From assembly GCA_003427395.1 (NCBI GenBank), contig BFEA01000295.1:1263549-1327548 (forward strand): a stretch of 64,000 bases of DNA, written 5' to 3'. Shown in pieces: positions 53,032-63,233 of the stretch. The position numbers and the translations under genes were made by a program. This DNA comes from Chara braunii (Eukaryota > Streptophyta > Charophyceae > Charales > Characeae). The notes under the pieces were generated by a model. It was not told the origin of the DNA, ran no database searches, and saw only the letters and a program-made list of their open reading frames with translations. Numbering within the stretch: position 1 is the first letter of the stretch; each line of letters begins with the position of its first letter.

Positions 53032-53665
53032 TTAGTGATGGAACACTTGGTCCATGTCTCCTGTCGTGATGTTCCTTTTGATGGTTTCCCAGGTTGTTTT
53101 CCTCCCGGTGACTCCCCCTCGAGTTAGTTCCATCGCCTCATACCCAGAGAATTTCCCTAGGAATATGATGCACTGCATCTCTTCAGATAGTCCCGGGACC
53201 CTCTCGGCTGTCTTTTCGAATGTGTTGGCGAACGCCCTGATCGTGGTGAAGTCATCTCTGTTCATGTTATAGAGGGTCAATGGTGAGCAAGCCATCTCCT
53301 AACTTAAACGTCTTTTGCATGCCCCTTTTAAACTCAACCCAATCATTGTTGGTCTTTCTCACTACCTCTTCTATGTCAGAGGTGCACTCCCACCATACGT
53401 ATTCAAACAACTGGGCAAACTTCTCGGCTGGTGTCAACTGGTTGAAGATTTGCTCGAGTAGTTCCAACCAATGAGTCACCCTATCTCCCTTGAAAGGGAA
53501 GATGTCTATTCTCGGTAGGTTAGACTTCTTTATCGTTCTCTTCTCTAGTAACTTAACGATTTCCGCCACGGTGATCGGCGGCCCTCCATTGGCGCTGACA
53601 TCGCCCATTCTTTCCCTTTTTTCTTTCTTGATTCCTGCTAGACTGTAGACCCTTTTAAGACACAC
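53032..53665 (-). pseudogene. gag: E2 gag capsid region
   Basis: Two overlapping frames. 53,665-53,267 carries PRIDIFPFKGDRVTHWLELL, TPAEKFAQLFEYVWWE and NNDWVEFKRGMQKTFKLGDG. 53,295-53,032 continues MNRDDFTTIRAFANTFEKTA and PGLSEEMQCIIFLGKFSGYE. The order F-x-G-(D/E)RV-x-W, EQIF and the later helix matches Ty3 capsid. A frameshift near 53,280 splits it. Confidence 0.75.
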
Positions 53666-53765
53666 AAAACGATCATTGATCCACCCTCTTTGTCACTATC
53701 TTGACGTATCCTTTACTCTTGTACCTTGTCCTTACCCTATAGGACTTTCCATACCCCCTTTCCTC

Positions 53766-54545
53766 TCAACCGAGTATTTCTTTTAGGAGCACCCAGTCCC
53801 CGTGCCAAAAGGTTCTAACCATACCAAACAAAGAACGGATTTCATCTGTAAATTCTTCAATACATGCCTCCCGGCAAAGATTGCGCCAGTAGGTCGAGAT
53901 ATCTTCAAAATGGTAGATGCATAGGTACGTGTTTACTATGCATAGTACGTTATAGAAGTCTCTTTCTTTTAATCTTGGTCTCATTTCTAAGTATAGACCG
54001 TAAATAACTTCCGACGCTTCGAACTCGAAGCCCATCTCTGGAACCGATCGTGCTGCGAGTACCGCTCGCTCCACATTTTCTATTCCCCAAAATACTTCTT
54101 CAATTACGAAATTCGGAAGGGTGGCCTTTATATACCTTGTTGGATATGTGAATTCGGCTGCCCACTTAACATCGATCGATTTTATACCCTCTCCTTCTTC
54201 TCCCCAGTACATCTTCCTTGAAAACTCGTCAAGGGTCATTCCGGCTATCAACATGTATTTAGAGACGGGGTGACTTTCCCCTATTGCAAGATCGATCGAG
54301 TGTGCCCTCCAGAGAAGGGTCGGTAGATAAAGTGTCACCCTTACTATTGCCTACCTTTCCCTTGTGGTTCACCCAATTTCTTATCAAAGGAAGGCTTCCT
54401 CTCCTATCGGTATCCCACACCATGAGTCAAATTCTTCATCCAGATCTATCGTTCTCTTCGGCAGTGTCATCTTAACCCCTCCTTTCTTTGGCTCGGACAG
54501 GTTGATCAGAAAGCTCCGATCAGCGAACCACATTAAAGGAGCCAT
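53766..54545 (-). pseudogene. E2 accessory module, copy 2
   Basis: Begins at Met 54,545: APLMWFADRSFLINLSEPKK, MTLPKRTIDLDEEFDSWCGI, PIGEEAFL, stops around 54,400, then VTLYLPTLLWRAHSIDLAIG, TYPTRYIKATLPNFVIEEVF, VERAVLAARSVPE and VIYGLYLEMRPRLKERDFYN. It aligns end to end with copy 1 (WGISVGEQTF; VTLYIASENLQATIINLV; PPATYLRGTLPMFIVDATFG; YYIHLEIGSLIEERDQQ). Function unknown. It sits about 100 bp upstream of gag. Confidence 0.65.
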
Positions 54546-54689
54546 CCTAGTATTCCTGTTACAACAACCAGAAAAATTACCTTTTCTTTCTTAGTAACCG
54601 CTCAATTTTCATTTCTTAATAACTCTCTATCTCAGTCTTTCCTAAGCACCCCTTCCTATTTGATCGAGGATCCCCTGTTTCAGTTCTTC

Positions 54690-55358
54690 CTAGTAGATAT
54701 GCCTATCTGCCCAATCGTATTGACGTGCATACAATTCGACCCGTGATAGTATAATTTGTTGATCCCTTTCTTCAATCAAAGACCCTATCTCTAGGTGTAT
54801 GTAGTATACCAGCAGAGGGGTAGATGGGTGATATTCTCTCTCAGGTATTGCCATTGCGGCTTCCGCAGCCCTTTCAACTTGGGTCCTCCCTCCAAAAGTT
54901 GCATCTACGATGAACATGGGGAGGGTCCCTCTTAGATATGTTGCTGGCGGAAGAAATTCGCTCGCCTTTCTTACCCTCACAGTTCCTATAACCCTCTCAA
55001 ATCCATTCATACTAGCATCTCTCCTTCTAGACTCGAGCGCTGACTCTGCTATCCATAATAGTCTCGAGAGAGATCGATCAATACCTGGTACTAAATTTAT
55101 TATGGTAGCTTGCAGATTTTCTGATGCGATGTACAGGGTAACCCTCTCTACCGAACAGTTTCCGTCTCTAACCCATCCAGACTCAATCCAGATGAAAGTT
55201 TGTTCCCCTACAGAAATCCCCCAACAATACGCTGTTTCTTCATTCTCTTCGTGGCGACTGGGAAGATTCATCATAAGGTCACACCTCATTTGCACGGGCT
55301 CTCTGATCGTGATTTGATATCGGGTAGAAGCCATCTTTTTTTCTTTGGTATACTCCAC
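54690..55358 (-). CDS. E2 accessory module, copy 1 (intact)
   Basis: 222 residues, or 214 from the second Met. RYQITIREPVQMRCDLMMNL, AYCWGISVGEQTFIWIESGW, VRDGNCSVERVTLYIA, then PPATYLRGTLPMFIVDATFG, QVERAAEAAMAIPEREYHP and VYYIHLEIGSLIEERDQQI. GEQTFIWIESGWVR aligns with E1 copy D (NGNFVWIESEKVR). No signal peptide, membrane segment or known motif; predicted mixed strand/helix and soluble. It is the best open representative of the family. Confidence 0.7.
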   Translation of the reverse strand: MEYTKEKKMASTRYQITIREPVQMRCDLMMNLPSRHEENEETAYCWGISVGEQTFIWIESGWVRDGNCSVERVTLYIASENLQATIINLVPGIDRSLSRLLWIAESALESRRRDASMNGFERVIGTVRVRKASEFLPPATYLRGTLPMFIVDATFGGRTQVERAAEAAMAIPEREYHPSTPLLVYYIHLEIGSLIEERDQQIILSRVELYARQYDWADRHIY

Positions 55359-55573
55359 CTACTACACAACACAAACCAGCCCACATCCTTCCATCAGACT
55401 TTCAACCCTAGGATCTGACTAGTTTTCTCTTTTTATTCTGCCACCTTCCTTGACACTTTTGACCCTTATATAATTTTCTTATACAACAAGTAAGATATGA
55501 ACCCACAGATCTCTAGCTGACACAATATAAACATTAGGAGTGATAGGCACATCCTCCTATCAGGCGATGCAGA

Positions 55574-55963
55574 CTACGAAACCACAGGAGGATCAGGTAC
55601 ACGTGGTACTTTGCGGGGCCCTTGTTGGTGAGGCGGGGGAAGGACGGTCAACTGCCTCTCTTGAGACAGTGGGTAAGAGCTATGATGCGGGCGACTAGGC
55701 AGCTCGAAGCGTGGTGGGGATTCTCCGTAACGCCTTGCGTACCTATATGAGTAATATGCCATTTCGTAGGGGTCAGGGGTATGCATGCGCCTTTCCTCCC
55801 GATACCATCCCGCTCTTAACCCTTCGTCCTTTTTTTCTAATCCTTCATCATCTTTTTTCCACTGCTCCCTTTCTTTGGTCAAGTCTACAGGCCTTTCAGG
55901 CGCCTTCCCCTGTCTGCCGCCTCTTCCTCTACCAGTTCTGGTCCCACGGCCCTTAGGTGTCAT
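55574..55963 (-). CDS. E2 first ORF after the leader, basic/Tyr-rich
   Basis: 129 residues starting MTPKGRGTRTGRGRGGRQGK, then a charged middle (KEREQWKKDDEGLEKKDEGL) and PDPYEMAYYSYRYARRYGES. It is predicted disordered. As the first ORF after the primer-binding site (leader about 220 bp), it may be an RNA-binding protein. The Y/P-rich end vaguely recalls E1's PYFRGYYDR stretch. Confidence 0.5.
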   Translation of the reverse strand: MTPKGRGTRTGRGRGGRQGKAPERPVDLTKEREQWKKDDEGLEKKDEGLRAGWYREERRMHTPDPYEMAYYSYRYARRYGESPPRFELPSRPHHSSYPLSQERQLTVLPPPHQQGPRKVPRVPDPPVVS

Positions 55964-56181
55964 ATTCGCTAATTCTTAATATAAGTAAGATAAACGTATG
56001 TATGTGTATTTAGTCCCTATTTTACACACCGATTTATTTGGAGCAACTACTCGTCACCAGCTATCCAAGTTACCGTATTTCACTTAGAGTCTAAGTTAAT
56101 TACCAACTTTTTAATAATTGTCATTCTACTTGGATCTTGCTTTACCCGAGTTCGTTCACTAAGGACCTCGGCTAGAAGCGA

Positions 56182-56201
56182 GATCCCCGGCAACGGCGCC
56201 A
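56182..56201 (-). promoter_or_regulatory. E2 primer-binding site (tRNA-Asp)
   Basis: The plus strand GATCCCCGGCAACGGCGCCA equals the 3' end of plant tRNA-Asp(GUC) over 20 bases, separated by CC from the LTR start TGTCGCGCGCG at 56,204. Confidence 0.92.
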
Positions 56202-56203
56202 CC

Positions 56204-59059
56204 TGTCGCGCGCGACGGTTCCACACGCAGACATAAAGTAGTTTTTGGTGTTGGACCTCACGGTCGTGTCACACAGGAGTTTCTTTTTGTCACTTTACGC
56301 AGTACCAACTTCGACCGTGCGCACGTGCTTTACCTCCCACGACTCCCTTCGACAGGTTAGGGATCCCTCGAAGTACAACATACCTCCACCTGCGGGAGCT
56401 GTCACCATCCCTTAGGTGGGTGTATCCCTGCTGAGCTACTTACCCACGTGCGAAGGCTTTTACCTGCAATCGCAGAGGTAGGCCAGCCGATGACGTTTTC
56501 TCGATCGTCGTAGTATAGGCATACGCGCGGTAGAACGCCTTAAGACTGACCCGTATGTTGAGCCCCGAGGTGCTAACTCTCAGGACCGACTATCTAATCA
56601 CGTCGACTTCTCGGACAATCTTCCACGCTTAGCTAACTATGACAATGACTCAACGTTTTGCTTTGCTCATCATGTGAGAATGACAGAGTCGATCCCCTTA
56701 GTAGTCTCCTATTCTCTCAAATAGAAGCTTAGACAAATGACTTTCCGATCCTGACCAACTACGACCTCATTCACAAGTATATACATATATATTGTATGTA
56801 TGTAAATCAGGGGACCTGACTGAGCGGTGGACCTCACTTTCACAATTGTCGTGTCCCTTTGCCCGAATTTCTCATACGATCTGAAACTCAGAAAACAACA
56901 CAAATGTCCAACACCTTTGCAAATGCAAGAAAACCACATACACGCATACAGATACAAACACAGAATGCGCTACAAACGTCAACCTTTAATTCATTCATAG
57001 CATGTCACTCACGCCCCAAGCCCTTGAAAACAACATTCCTTGCTAACCCTGACTCCTTTTACCCCAACCCCACACATTTTTGAAGACTCCTGAGTGTGAT
57101 TTGGACAATTTAAGCATAGATACAGGGGGAAGATTTATCTGTTCCCTTCTTAGGTCTTGTCTTAGGTGTTAGTGTCAAGCCATGGTGGAAGTTGAGTCGG
57201 AGTTCTACCGACCTGTTATCAAATGATCACATCATCGCTGTTCTTACGGATTTCTCCATAAGTTCTCCGAAGTGTCGAAACCTGTAGACACAACACAGTC
57301 AAAGAGAAACTTCTAGACTCTATGTTTTTCAGTCTGACTCTTATCCTTAACTAATCGTTTGGGCTGTTGCCCTTCCGCTTCAGGTAGTGAATAATAGTTC
57401 ACCTCCTTTTTTTTTTTTACTGTGACAGTAATTCTTCATATCCCTTCCACTATCTCCTTTGGGATTATCCTGTCTGAGTTCCCTTCCTTCTCCCAACACA
57501 CATGAACACATCATCAATCCAACATGTGAAAAAAAATCTCAAAGAAAGCAATCAGACAAATGGATAGTCTCTCTCTGAGGCAAGATCTCACTTATCCCCT
57601 CTCAGTAGAATCAGAGATAGTTAGTTAGGAGTCAACAATGCAGATTGTGGAGAAAGTTAGTGGTGGTATGGCAGACCATTCAGGATATATCCACTTGTTA
57701 CTGGAACTTGTTTGACAAAGGCAAATCTTGTGGGTTTTGGCCCTTGTGAGCCAAAGCACACTTAGCGGTAGGCTTATCCTATGGCTAGTCACTGATAAGG
57801 CAGGTATCCCTGAAACCTCACTACTCTTATATCAGACTAGTCACTGATAAGGCATGATTTTCCAGCTACTTTTATGACTGGCTAGCCCTCAATAAGGCGG
57901 ATGTCCAAGGATCCTTGCTATTCTTATCATTGAGTAAGTATTAAGATGTTTATTGATAAGGCGAGTGTCTTTGAAACCTCACTACTCTTTTATCAGACTA
58001 GTCACTGATAAGGCAGGATTTTCCTGCTTCTCTTATCACTGGCTAGCCCTCAATAACGCGGGTGTCAAATGGTCCTTGCTACTCTTACCACTGAAAAGAA
58101 TGTTGGATTGGTTAGTGATAAGGCAGGTGTCATTGAAACCTCACTACTCTTATATCAGACTAGTCACTGATAAGGCAGGATTTCCCTGCTTCTCTTATCA
58201 CTAGTTAGCCCTCAATAAGACGGGTGTCCAAGGATCCTTGCACTTATCACTGACCAAGCGTAAGGCTCATCGAAGTTAAGGCAGACTTTTCCTGGTATTC
58301 TTATCTCCACACAAGTCTTACCGATGGATCAAGTTATCGCTTTCGATGACATTCGAGCCCTGAATCGTTAAAAGTTTGAGAACTTATGCTGGAGTCAGAT
58401 GCATAATGAGAAATGATCAGTGTGATCCATGACAATTGATTACAGCCAGCTCAAAACAAGGGTACCCATCATCGTTTAGATGGAGTATAGACAGAATGAT
58501 CGTGAGAGGTTGATAACTTGTATCCATACCTCCAATCAATGCCCACAGCAAGATTGTTGTACCCATAAGCAATCAGTCTTCATTCAGCCAACCTTTTCTC
58601 TACCCGCAATCCAAGACTTTAAGAGTTATTGACTCTGAATCCCTAAATGATCATTGTCACGATGATAGCCTGTATGAGACATCATCTGGGTCGAAGTAAC
58701 GTACCTCATCGTTCCTTGCCTCCAGAGTTCCGCCTTAACTCCGGCAGAGCTCCCGCAATCGCCCTGTCACTGATCATGTGTGGAATAGGAGTCCTTTATG
58801 CATGAGTCCAGATCTCAGTAAGCCATTTGAAAATACTATTTTCACTCATGTTTCTTCAAGATGGTTATGTGCTTATGTGTGGTTTAGGCATAGGAAAAAG
58901 CGGAGGAGGGAGAAGTACGTAGGAGTCGTCATACTTGTTGGTGCCCCTCCCTCGCCCTTTTTGCATCGCACCCCTTTTCCCAACTCTGATTCCCATTCTA
59001 GTATGCGATCCCAACGATATAAGTAATAATAATGCTAATAATAATAATAACAGTAATAA

Positions 59060-59093
<34 letters not shown>

Positions 59094-59118
59094 CTGTTTA
59101 AAAAATAAAAATAATAAA

Positions 59119-59164
<46 letters not shown>

Positions 59165-59175
59165 TACTAATAATC

Positions 59176-59230
<55 letters not shown>

Positions 59231-59588
59231 TAATAATAATAAATATAATATTAAAGATTATGAAAACGAATGATATAAAAACCCGGGTTGTAAAATCACA
59301 CAGTCGTCTGAATAGTCGTATACAAGAAGCAAGTATCATAGCTCTGCGCATTCAGCCAAACAGTGCAATACAATGTAGTAGTGAGCCAAAGCTCAAGTTC
59401 TCAGCCCCATGTCAACTCCAATGCCCCATCCTACTTCACTCCACAACTTTACCTACGGTCTTTTCCTTCTCTCTCTTTTTGTCCCCCTTTTGTTGTACGT
59501 ATGTCTCCTTTCTCTTTGTGTCATTGTGTACCACAGTCTGTGTGAGATGTTGTTCTCATGTAGGAGAAGGGTGAATGAAACAAATCTG

Positions 59589-59622
<34 letters not shown>

Positions 59623-60241
59623 TAATAATAATATTAATAATTAGTTGTTAGGGACCTGATTATAGACGAAGCACTGAAATTCACCTCGCGGAATCACACG
59701 ATCAGTCCAAGTAGCCAAAACAAGAGTAGATAGGATAATGGAGCCAAGTAGGCATAAAAAATGATACAGCAGGTTCGTAAGTCAATGTCCAAGTCCAAAC
59801 GGCAATACCAACAGTATAACCCAATATAGCTCTCTCTCGCTTGAATGGCGCCTGGCACCCTACCTACACTACCGCCAGTGCCACTGTGTGCAGGCAGCGC
59901 CCTACATCCTAGCGCTAACCTGCCTCATCCCAGCACATCGCAGCCATGCACAGTGCAGCAGCTTGCATTCGCCCAGCGGGCCAGCAATGCCCGCATTGGT
60001 CAAGACCCCTTCTCACTCGCTTTCTCTTCCTATATGCCAATGTTGCGTGTGGGCGGCTTGCCTTAGGCCTGCGTTTCAGACCCAGACCCTGCGCCCAGGC
60101 ACAACCCAGATGTGGCCAAGGCTGTACAATTGTGCCCCTTGGGTCAGGGTCGCTGTCCATATGCAGACCCTTTCCGGTTCCCCTTTGGCCTGCCCGGCCT
60201 CATTGACGGCACTGCTGCTTTTTCATTAGCCTACAATGGCA
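56204..60241 (-). repeat. E2 5' LTR
   Basis: 4,038 bp, TG...CA, nearly identical to 31,402-35,642. It contains the three 160-bp minisatellite units and (TAA)n arrays at about 59,025-59,250 and 59,588-59,640. It lacks about 200 bp present in the 3' copy between 35,085 and 35,277. The LTRs differ by many scattered changes, so the insertion is not recent. Confidence 0.88.
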
Positions 60242-60704
60242 GGCTAGTCGGTACCTAGGAAGTCATTTGTCTGGGACTTCTTTCTGAGAAGAAATGAGAG
60301 ATTACTAAGGGTTTGACTCTGACACTTTCATAAGATCAACAAAGGGGACATAGAGTCATAGTCGTAGTGTTGGTCTGCCTCACGGTCGATGAATTCCTGC
60401 CAGGCAGAATATTGTCGAGTGAGGGTCTCGTTGCGTGCCCTTCTAAAGGAAGTAAAGGGCGGCGTAGTATTGCAGCCGCCCTACAGCAGTCCCCCCCCCC
60501 AATTCTCGACGTCCTCGGCGAGCGAATCTTGGCATTTGAAGGAAGAACGAATGTGGAAAATCGATGACTCGTAATCTTTACCCATCAACCCAAGATCATC
60601 CTCTTTGTCCTGCCCGGACGCCTTTATTTTGTTTTTCCTTTTTGCCTGACTTTCTCTTAGTCGCCTTCTTTTTGAGCCCTAAATGTTTGTCGGCTGGGGG
60701 GTGT

Positions 60705-61118
60705 CTAACATGTCGGCGGTGCTTGTTTTCTGTTTTTTTCTACCGTTAGGGCATTTCTGATGACTCGTTTAGCCTTCCTCTTCCTCTCTTTTTTTGTTGC
60801 CGCCAGTTTTTTGATCTCGAACTTCCTTTTCTTGGTATGTTTCCGTTGGGTATGTCGGACCCCTAGCAGTTTGTCTTGTGTCATTTTTGAAGATCGTCTA
60901 GAGGACTCCGCTACTTGAGGAGTGGTTTGTGTCGTAGACTCTTCTATGTGCCGATTAGAGGATTCCCCTACTTCGGAGGTGGTTGGTGCCGTGGGTTCTT
61001 CTAAGGGCTCATCGTTCTTCTTACCTTTTGCTGGTTGCCTATGGGCCTCATTGGTCTGCTTGACTTTTCCCGTACGCGGAATAGTCTCTCTTCGGTCTTT
61101 TAATACTTTAAGGCGGAC
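60705..61118 (-). pseudogene. E3 basic C-terminal tail of integrase
   Basis: Open in frame after a single TAA at 61,121-61,119: VRLKVLKDRRETIPRTGKVK, a Ser/Thr/Glu-rich middle (TSEVGESSNRHIEESTTQTT) and a basic end (KKRKFEIKKLAATKKERKRK), stopping at 60,705. It matches the E1 tail in position and composition, not in exact sequence. Confidence 0.6.
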
Positions 61119-61583
61119 TTAAGACACCAGTTCCTTCCATCTTCTGCCGTCTAATTCCTCTATGAAGTAGGCTCCGCCTTCTAGTCTTTTGACCGCTCTG
61201 TAGGGGCTCATCCATCTGTTTGCTAGCATCCCTGTCCATGTTCTCTCTAATGTGGAGTCATAGAGCAGGACTAGATTCCCCGTAGGTATCCCTTCTTGTT
61301 TGACCCGAAGGTTCCTGTCACATTTTTCTTTCTCTTTTCCTCTCTGGATCTTTAACCTGTCTATGGTGTCTAGGATACTATCCTCAAGAGTTTCGGCTAT
61401 TTGTTTGATTCTTGCGGCCAGCAACTGTTCCCTAGTGGAAATTTTTTCCCAGTCAATCGTCTGCCAATAGTCAATATTAAATTTTATAGGTAAGGGACAA
61501 TGGCGTCCAAACCATAACGTGTAGGGCGGGTATCCTGTAGTTGAGCGAACCGTAATGTTATCTGCCCAGACGACGAATTTCAA
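61119..61583 (-). pseudogene. int: E3 integrase distal core and C-terminal domain
   Basis: FVVWADNITVRSTTGYPPYT, LWFGRHCPLPIKFNIDYWQT, connector helices, GIPTGNLVLLYDSTLERTW, then WMSPYRAVKRLEGGAYFIEE (GPY/F-like) and LDGRRW. Homology starts further upstream at KN.PKYL, where a TGA at 61,595-61,593 replaces Trp. Confidence 0.85.
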
Positions 61584-61599
61584 ATATTTCGGTCAGTTT

Positions 61600-61775
61600 T
61601 TCTCCTTAGTCTTTGAGTGAAGATAGGGAGACTTTACGTTCACCCAGAAGAGCCTGAGTCAATCAATTCAATATGTAAATAGCGGATATAGATTAAAGGT
61701 AAATTGTCTGCCTTCCAAGCAGGGGATATGGGTTCGATTCCCGTTATCCGCAATTGCGATTTGATGAAAAAAAAA
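61600..61775. mobile_element. About 175-bp insertion carrying a tRNA gene in E3 integrase
   Basis: Integrase homology stops after LAKLCEGSQ at about 61,776 and resumes with KN.PKYLKFVVWAD at about 61,601. The intervening sequence is unrelated. GGTCAGTTTTT at the left and AAAAACTGAGACC at the right form an inverted repeat at the edges; no direct target duplication is seen. Confidence 0.7.
61682..61752 (+). tRNA. trnG-UCC: tRNA-Gly (UCC), organelle type
   Basis: 71 bases forming a full cloverleaf: acceptor GCGGATA/TATCCGC; D arm GATT..AATT with GGT in the loop; anticodon stem TCTGC/GCAGG with loop CTTCCAA (anticodon TCC); T arm ATGGG/CCCGT with loop TTCGATT; discriminator A. No CCA is encoded. 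The sequence style (TATGGGTTCGATTCCCGTTA) resembles plant organellar glycine tRNAs. It lies inside integrase, so it is probably an organelle-derived insert, possibly non-functional in the nucleus. Confidence 0.85.
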
Positions 61776-61988
61776 CTGAGACCCTTCGCACAATTTTGCG
61801 AGCGAGTTGACTAAAGACTGGTGACCCTTTTCTACAGGAGCGTTAGTTTGAGGATGATATGTCGTGGATAACGATACTCGTATTCCTGCGCTTTGGAGCA
61901 ATTCTTTGACTTCCTTAGCCATAAACACCGATCCCCTATCCATGACAATATTTCCGACGCAGCCGTATCGAGTAATATATTGAGTCAA
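61776..61988 (-). pseudogene. int: E3 integrase catalytic core, interrupted
   Basis: TQYITRYGCVGNIVMDRGSV FMAKEVKELLQSAGI has the second catalytic Asp; SLSTTYHPQTNAPVEKGHQS retains the catalytic Glu; NSLAKLCEG follows before the insertion. The catalytic motif is intact, unlike in E1 and E2. Confidence 0.85.
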
Positions 61989-62027
61989 ATGTTGACTAAC
62001 TGCTTTACCAGTTTTTGGACGTAGTGG

Positions 62028-62570
62028 TCATGCCTCCACAAGCCCAATCAAGTCATCTCTAATGTCCATGATACAGTTCATCCCTCCTTCTCCCTTGGAC
62101 ATCTTAACTAGGTCTACGTGAACTTTCTGGCCTACGACTGTCGGACAGGAAGGGAAAAATGACTCTTTATATTTGACTACAACCTTCTTTTGACATTCTA
62201 CAAATGTTAGACGGTATGATTTGACGTCCTTATATAAACCATCCCACCAGTAAAGTTTTTCGACCTTCTCAAACGTGCCTTTAACTTTTCTATGTCCCCC
62301 GACTATGCCGTCGTGAAGTTCCGTGATTATCTTTTGGCATTCGCTTTCGTCACATACCACTCTCATTTGCATTCCGTTTTTAGGTGGTCTCTTAAAGAGA
62401 TGGTCTCCCTTGAGACAATACTGTTGGGCTTCTTTCCTAAGTTTGTCATCTAATTCAATTTCGCCTATAAGGCAACGTCCTATCTGATGATACTTGTCTA
62501 TGTATAAATTCTCAAGGAATAAGGAAATTCCTCTTGCAGCAGACTCGATTTTTAGGGAACTCACGTCCAT
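62028..62570 (-). pseudogene. int: E3 integrase zinc finger and first core segment
   Basis: AQQYCLKGDHLFKRPPKNGM, ITELHDGIVGGHRKVKGTFE, KLYWWDGLYKDVKSYRLTFV ECQKK, then KVHVDLVKMSKGEGGMNCIM. Compared with E1 (RYCSTCEACQKR), the first Cys of the C-x2-C pair is replaced (SYRLTFVEC), so the HHCC finger is damaged. The first catalytic Asp is present. Confidence 0.82.
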
Positions 62571-63233
62571 TTGTAAAAAATTGTTAATACCACTAGGCGA
62601 CCCTAGGTTTCCCTCTTCTAGTGGGATTCGCGAGAGACCATCAGCAACTGAATTCTTAGCCCCGGATATTCACTCTACTACATAGTCAAACATCCAAATA
62701 TGCATGATCCACCTGGTGACCGTTGGGTCTGTTAATGAGAAGTCTTTTTGTAAGACAACTGCCACCGCCGTCGGATCGACCCGCAGTACGAACCTTCGCC
62801 CGTAAATATAATGTCGAAAAATATTTAAACAGTGTAACACTCCTATAACTTATTTCTTAAATTGTGAGTAGCTCCTCTCGGTGACGTTTAAGGTCTTACT
62901 CTCAAATCTGAGAGACCTCTCATTGCCGACCTGATCCTTTTGAGCCAAGACTCCACCAACAGAGGCAGATCTTGCATCCGTACATACTACGAATGACCGA
63001 TTTTCCTCGTCTTTGAAGTAAGGCACTCCAAGGACTTGACCTACTTCCTTAAACTCATCCTTTAATGTTCTTACTATGTCCTCTTGTTCACTTGTCCATT
63101 GTCATTCCACTCCCTTCCGCAAGAGCTTTCTTAGGGGTTCGGCCTTTGCAGCATAGTCTTTTATGAAATTCCTCCAGAATCCGACCACTCCTAGGAACTG
63201 ACGTATGTCAGTAATATGTCGAAGGGGAGTAGG
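62571..63233 (-). pseudogene. pol: E3 RT connection and RNase H, with stops
   Basis: Hand reading: PTPLRHITDIRQFLGVVGFW, RNFIKDYAAKAEPLRKLLRK, GVE then TGA (63,104-63,102; E1 has Trp nearby), QWTSEQEDIV, VVCTDARSASVGGVLAQKDQ, RFESKTLNVTERSYSQFKK, a TAA, VIGVLHCLNIFRHYIYGRRF, DPTVTRWIMHIWMFDYVVE, a TGA where E1 has Arg, then ISGAKNSVADGLSRI. Confidence 0.78.

Larger units (their letters stand above)
31402..60241 (-). mobile_element. E2: giant Ty3/gypsy retrotransposon, about 28.8 kb
   Basis: LTRs at 31,402-35,642 and 56,204-60,241 both run from TG to CA, with a tRNA-Asp primer-binding site 2 bp inside the 5' LTR. From high to low coordinates: leader, a basic ORF, two accessory module copies, gag, linker, protease, RT, RNase H, integrase, a second gag-like gene, then about 9 kb of repeats. 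All ORFs are broken in places and integrase has lost its catalytic Glu. No clean 5-bp target duplication is visible (CCCGT versus GGCTA), though GCTAGTC lies close outside both ends. Confidence 0.85.
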
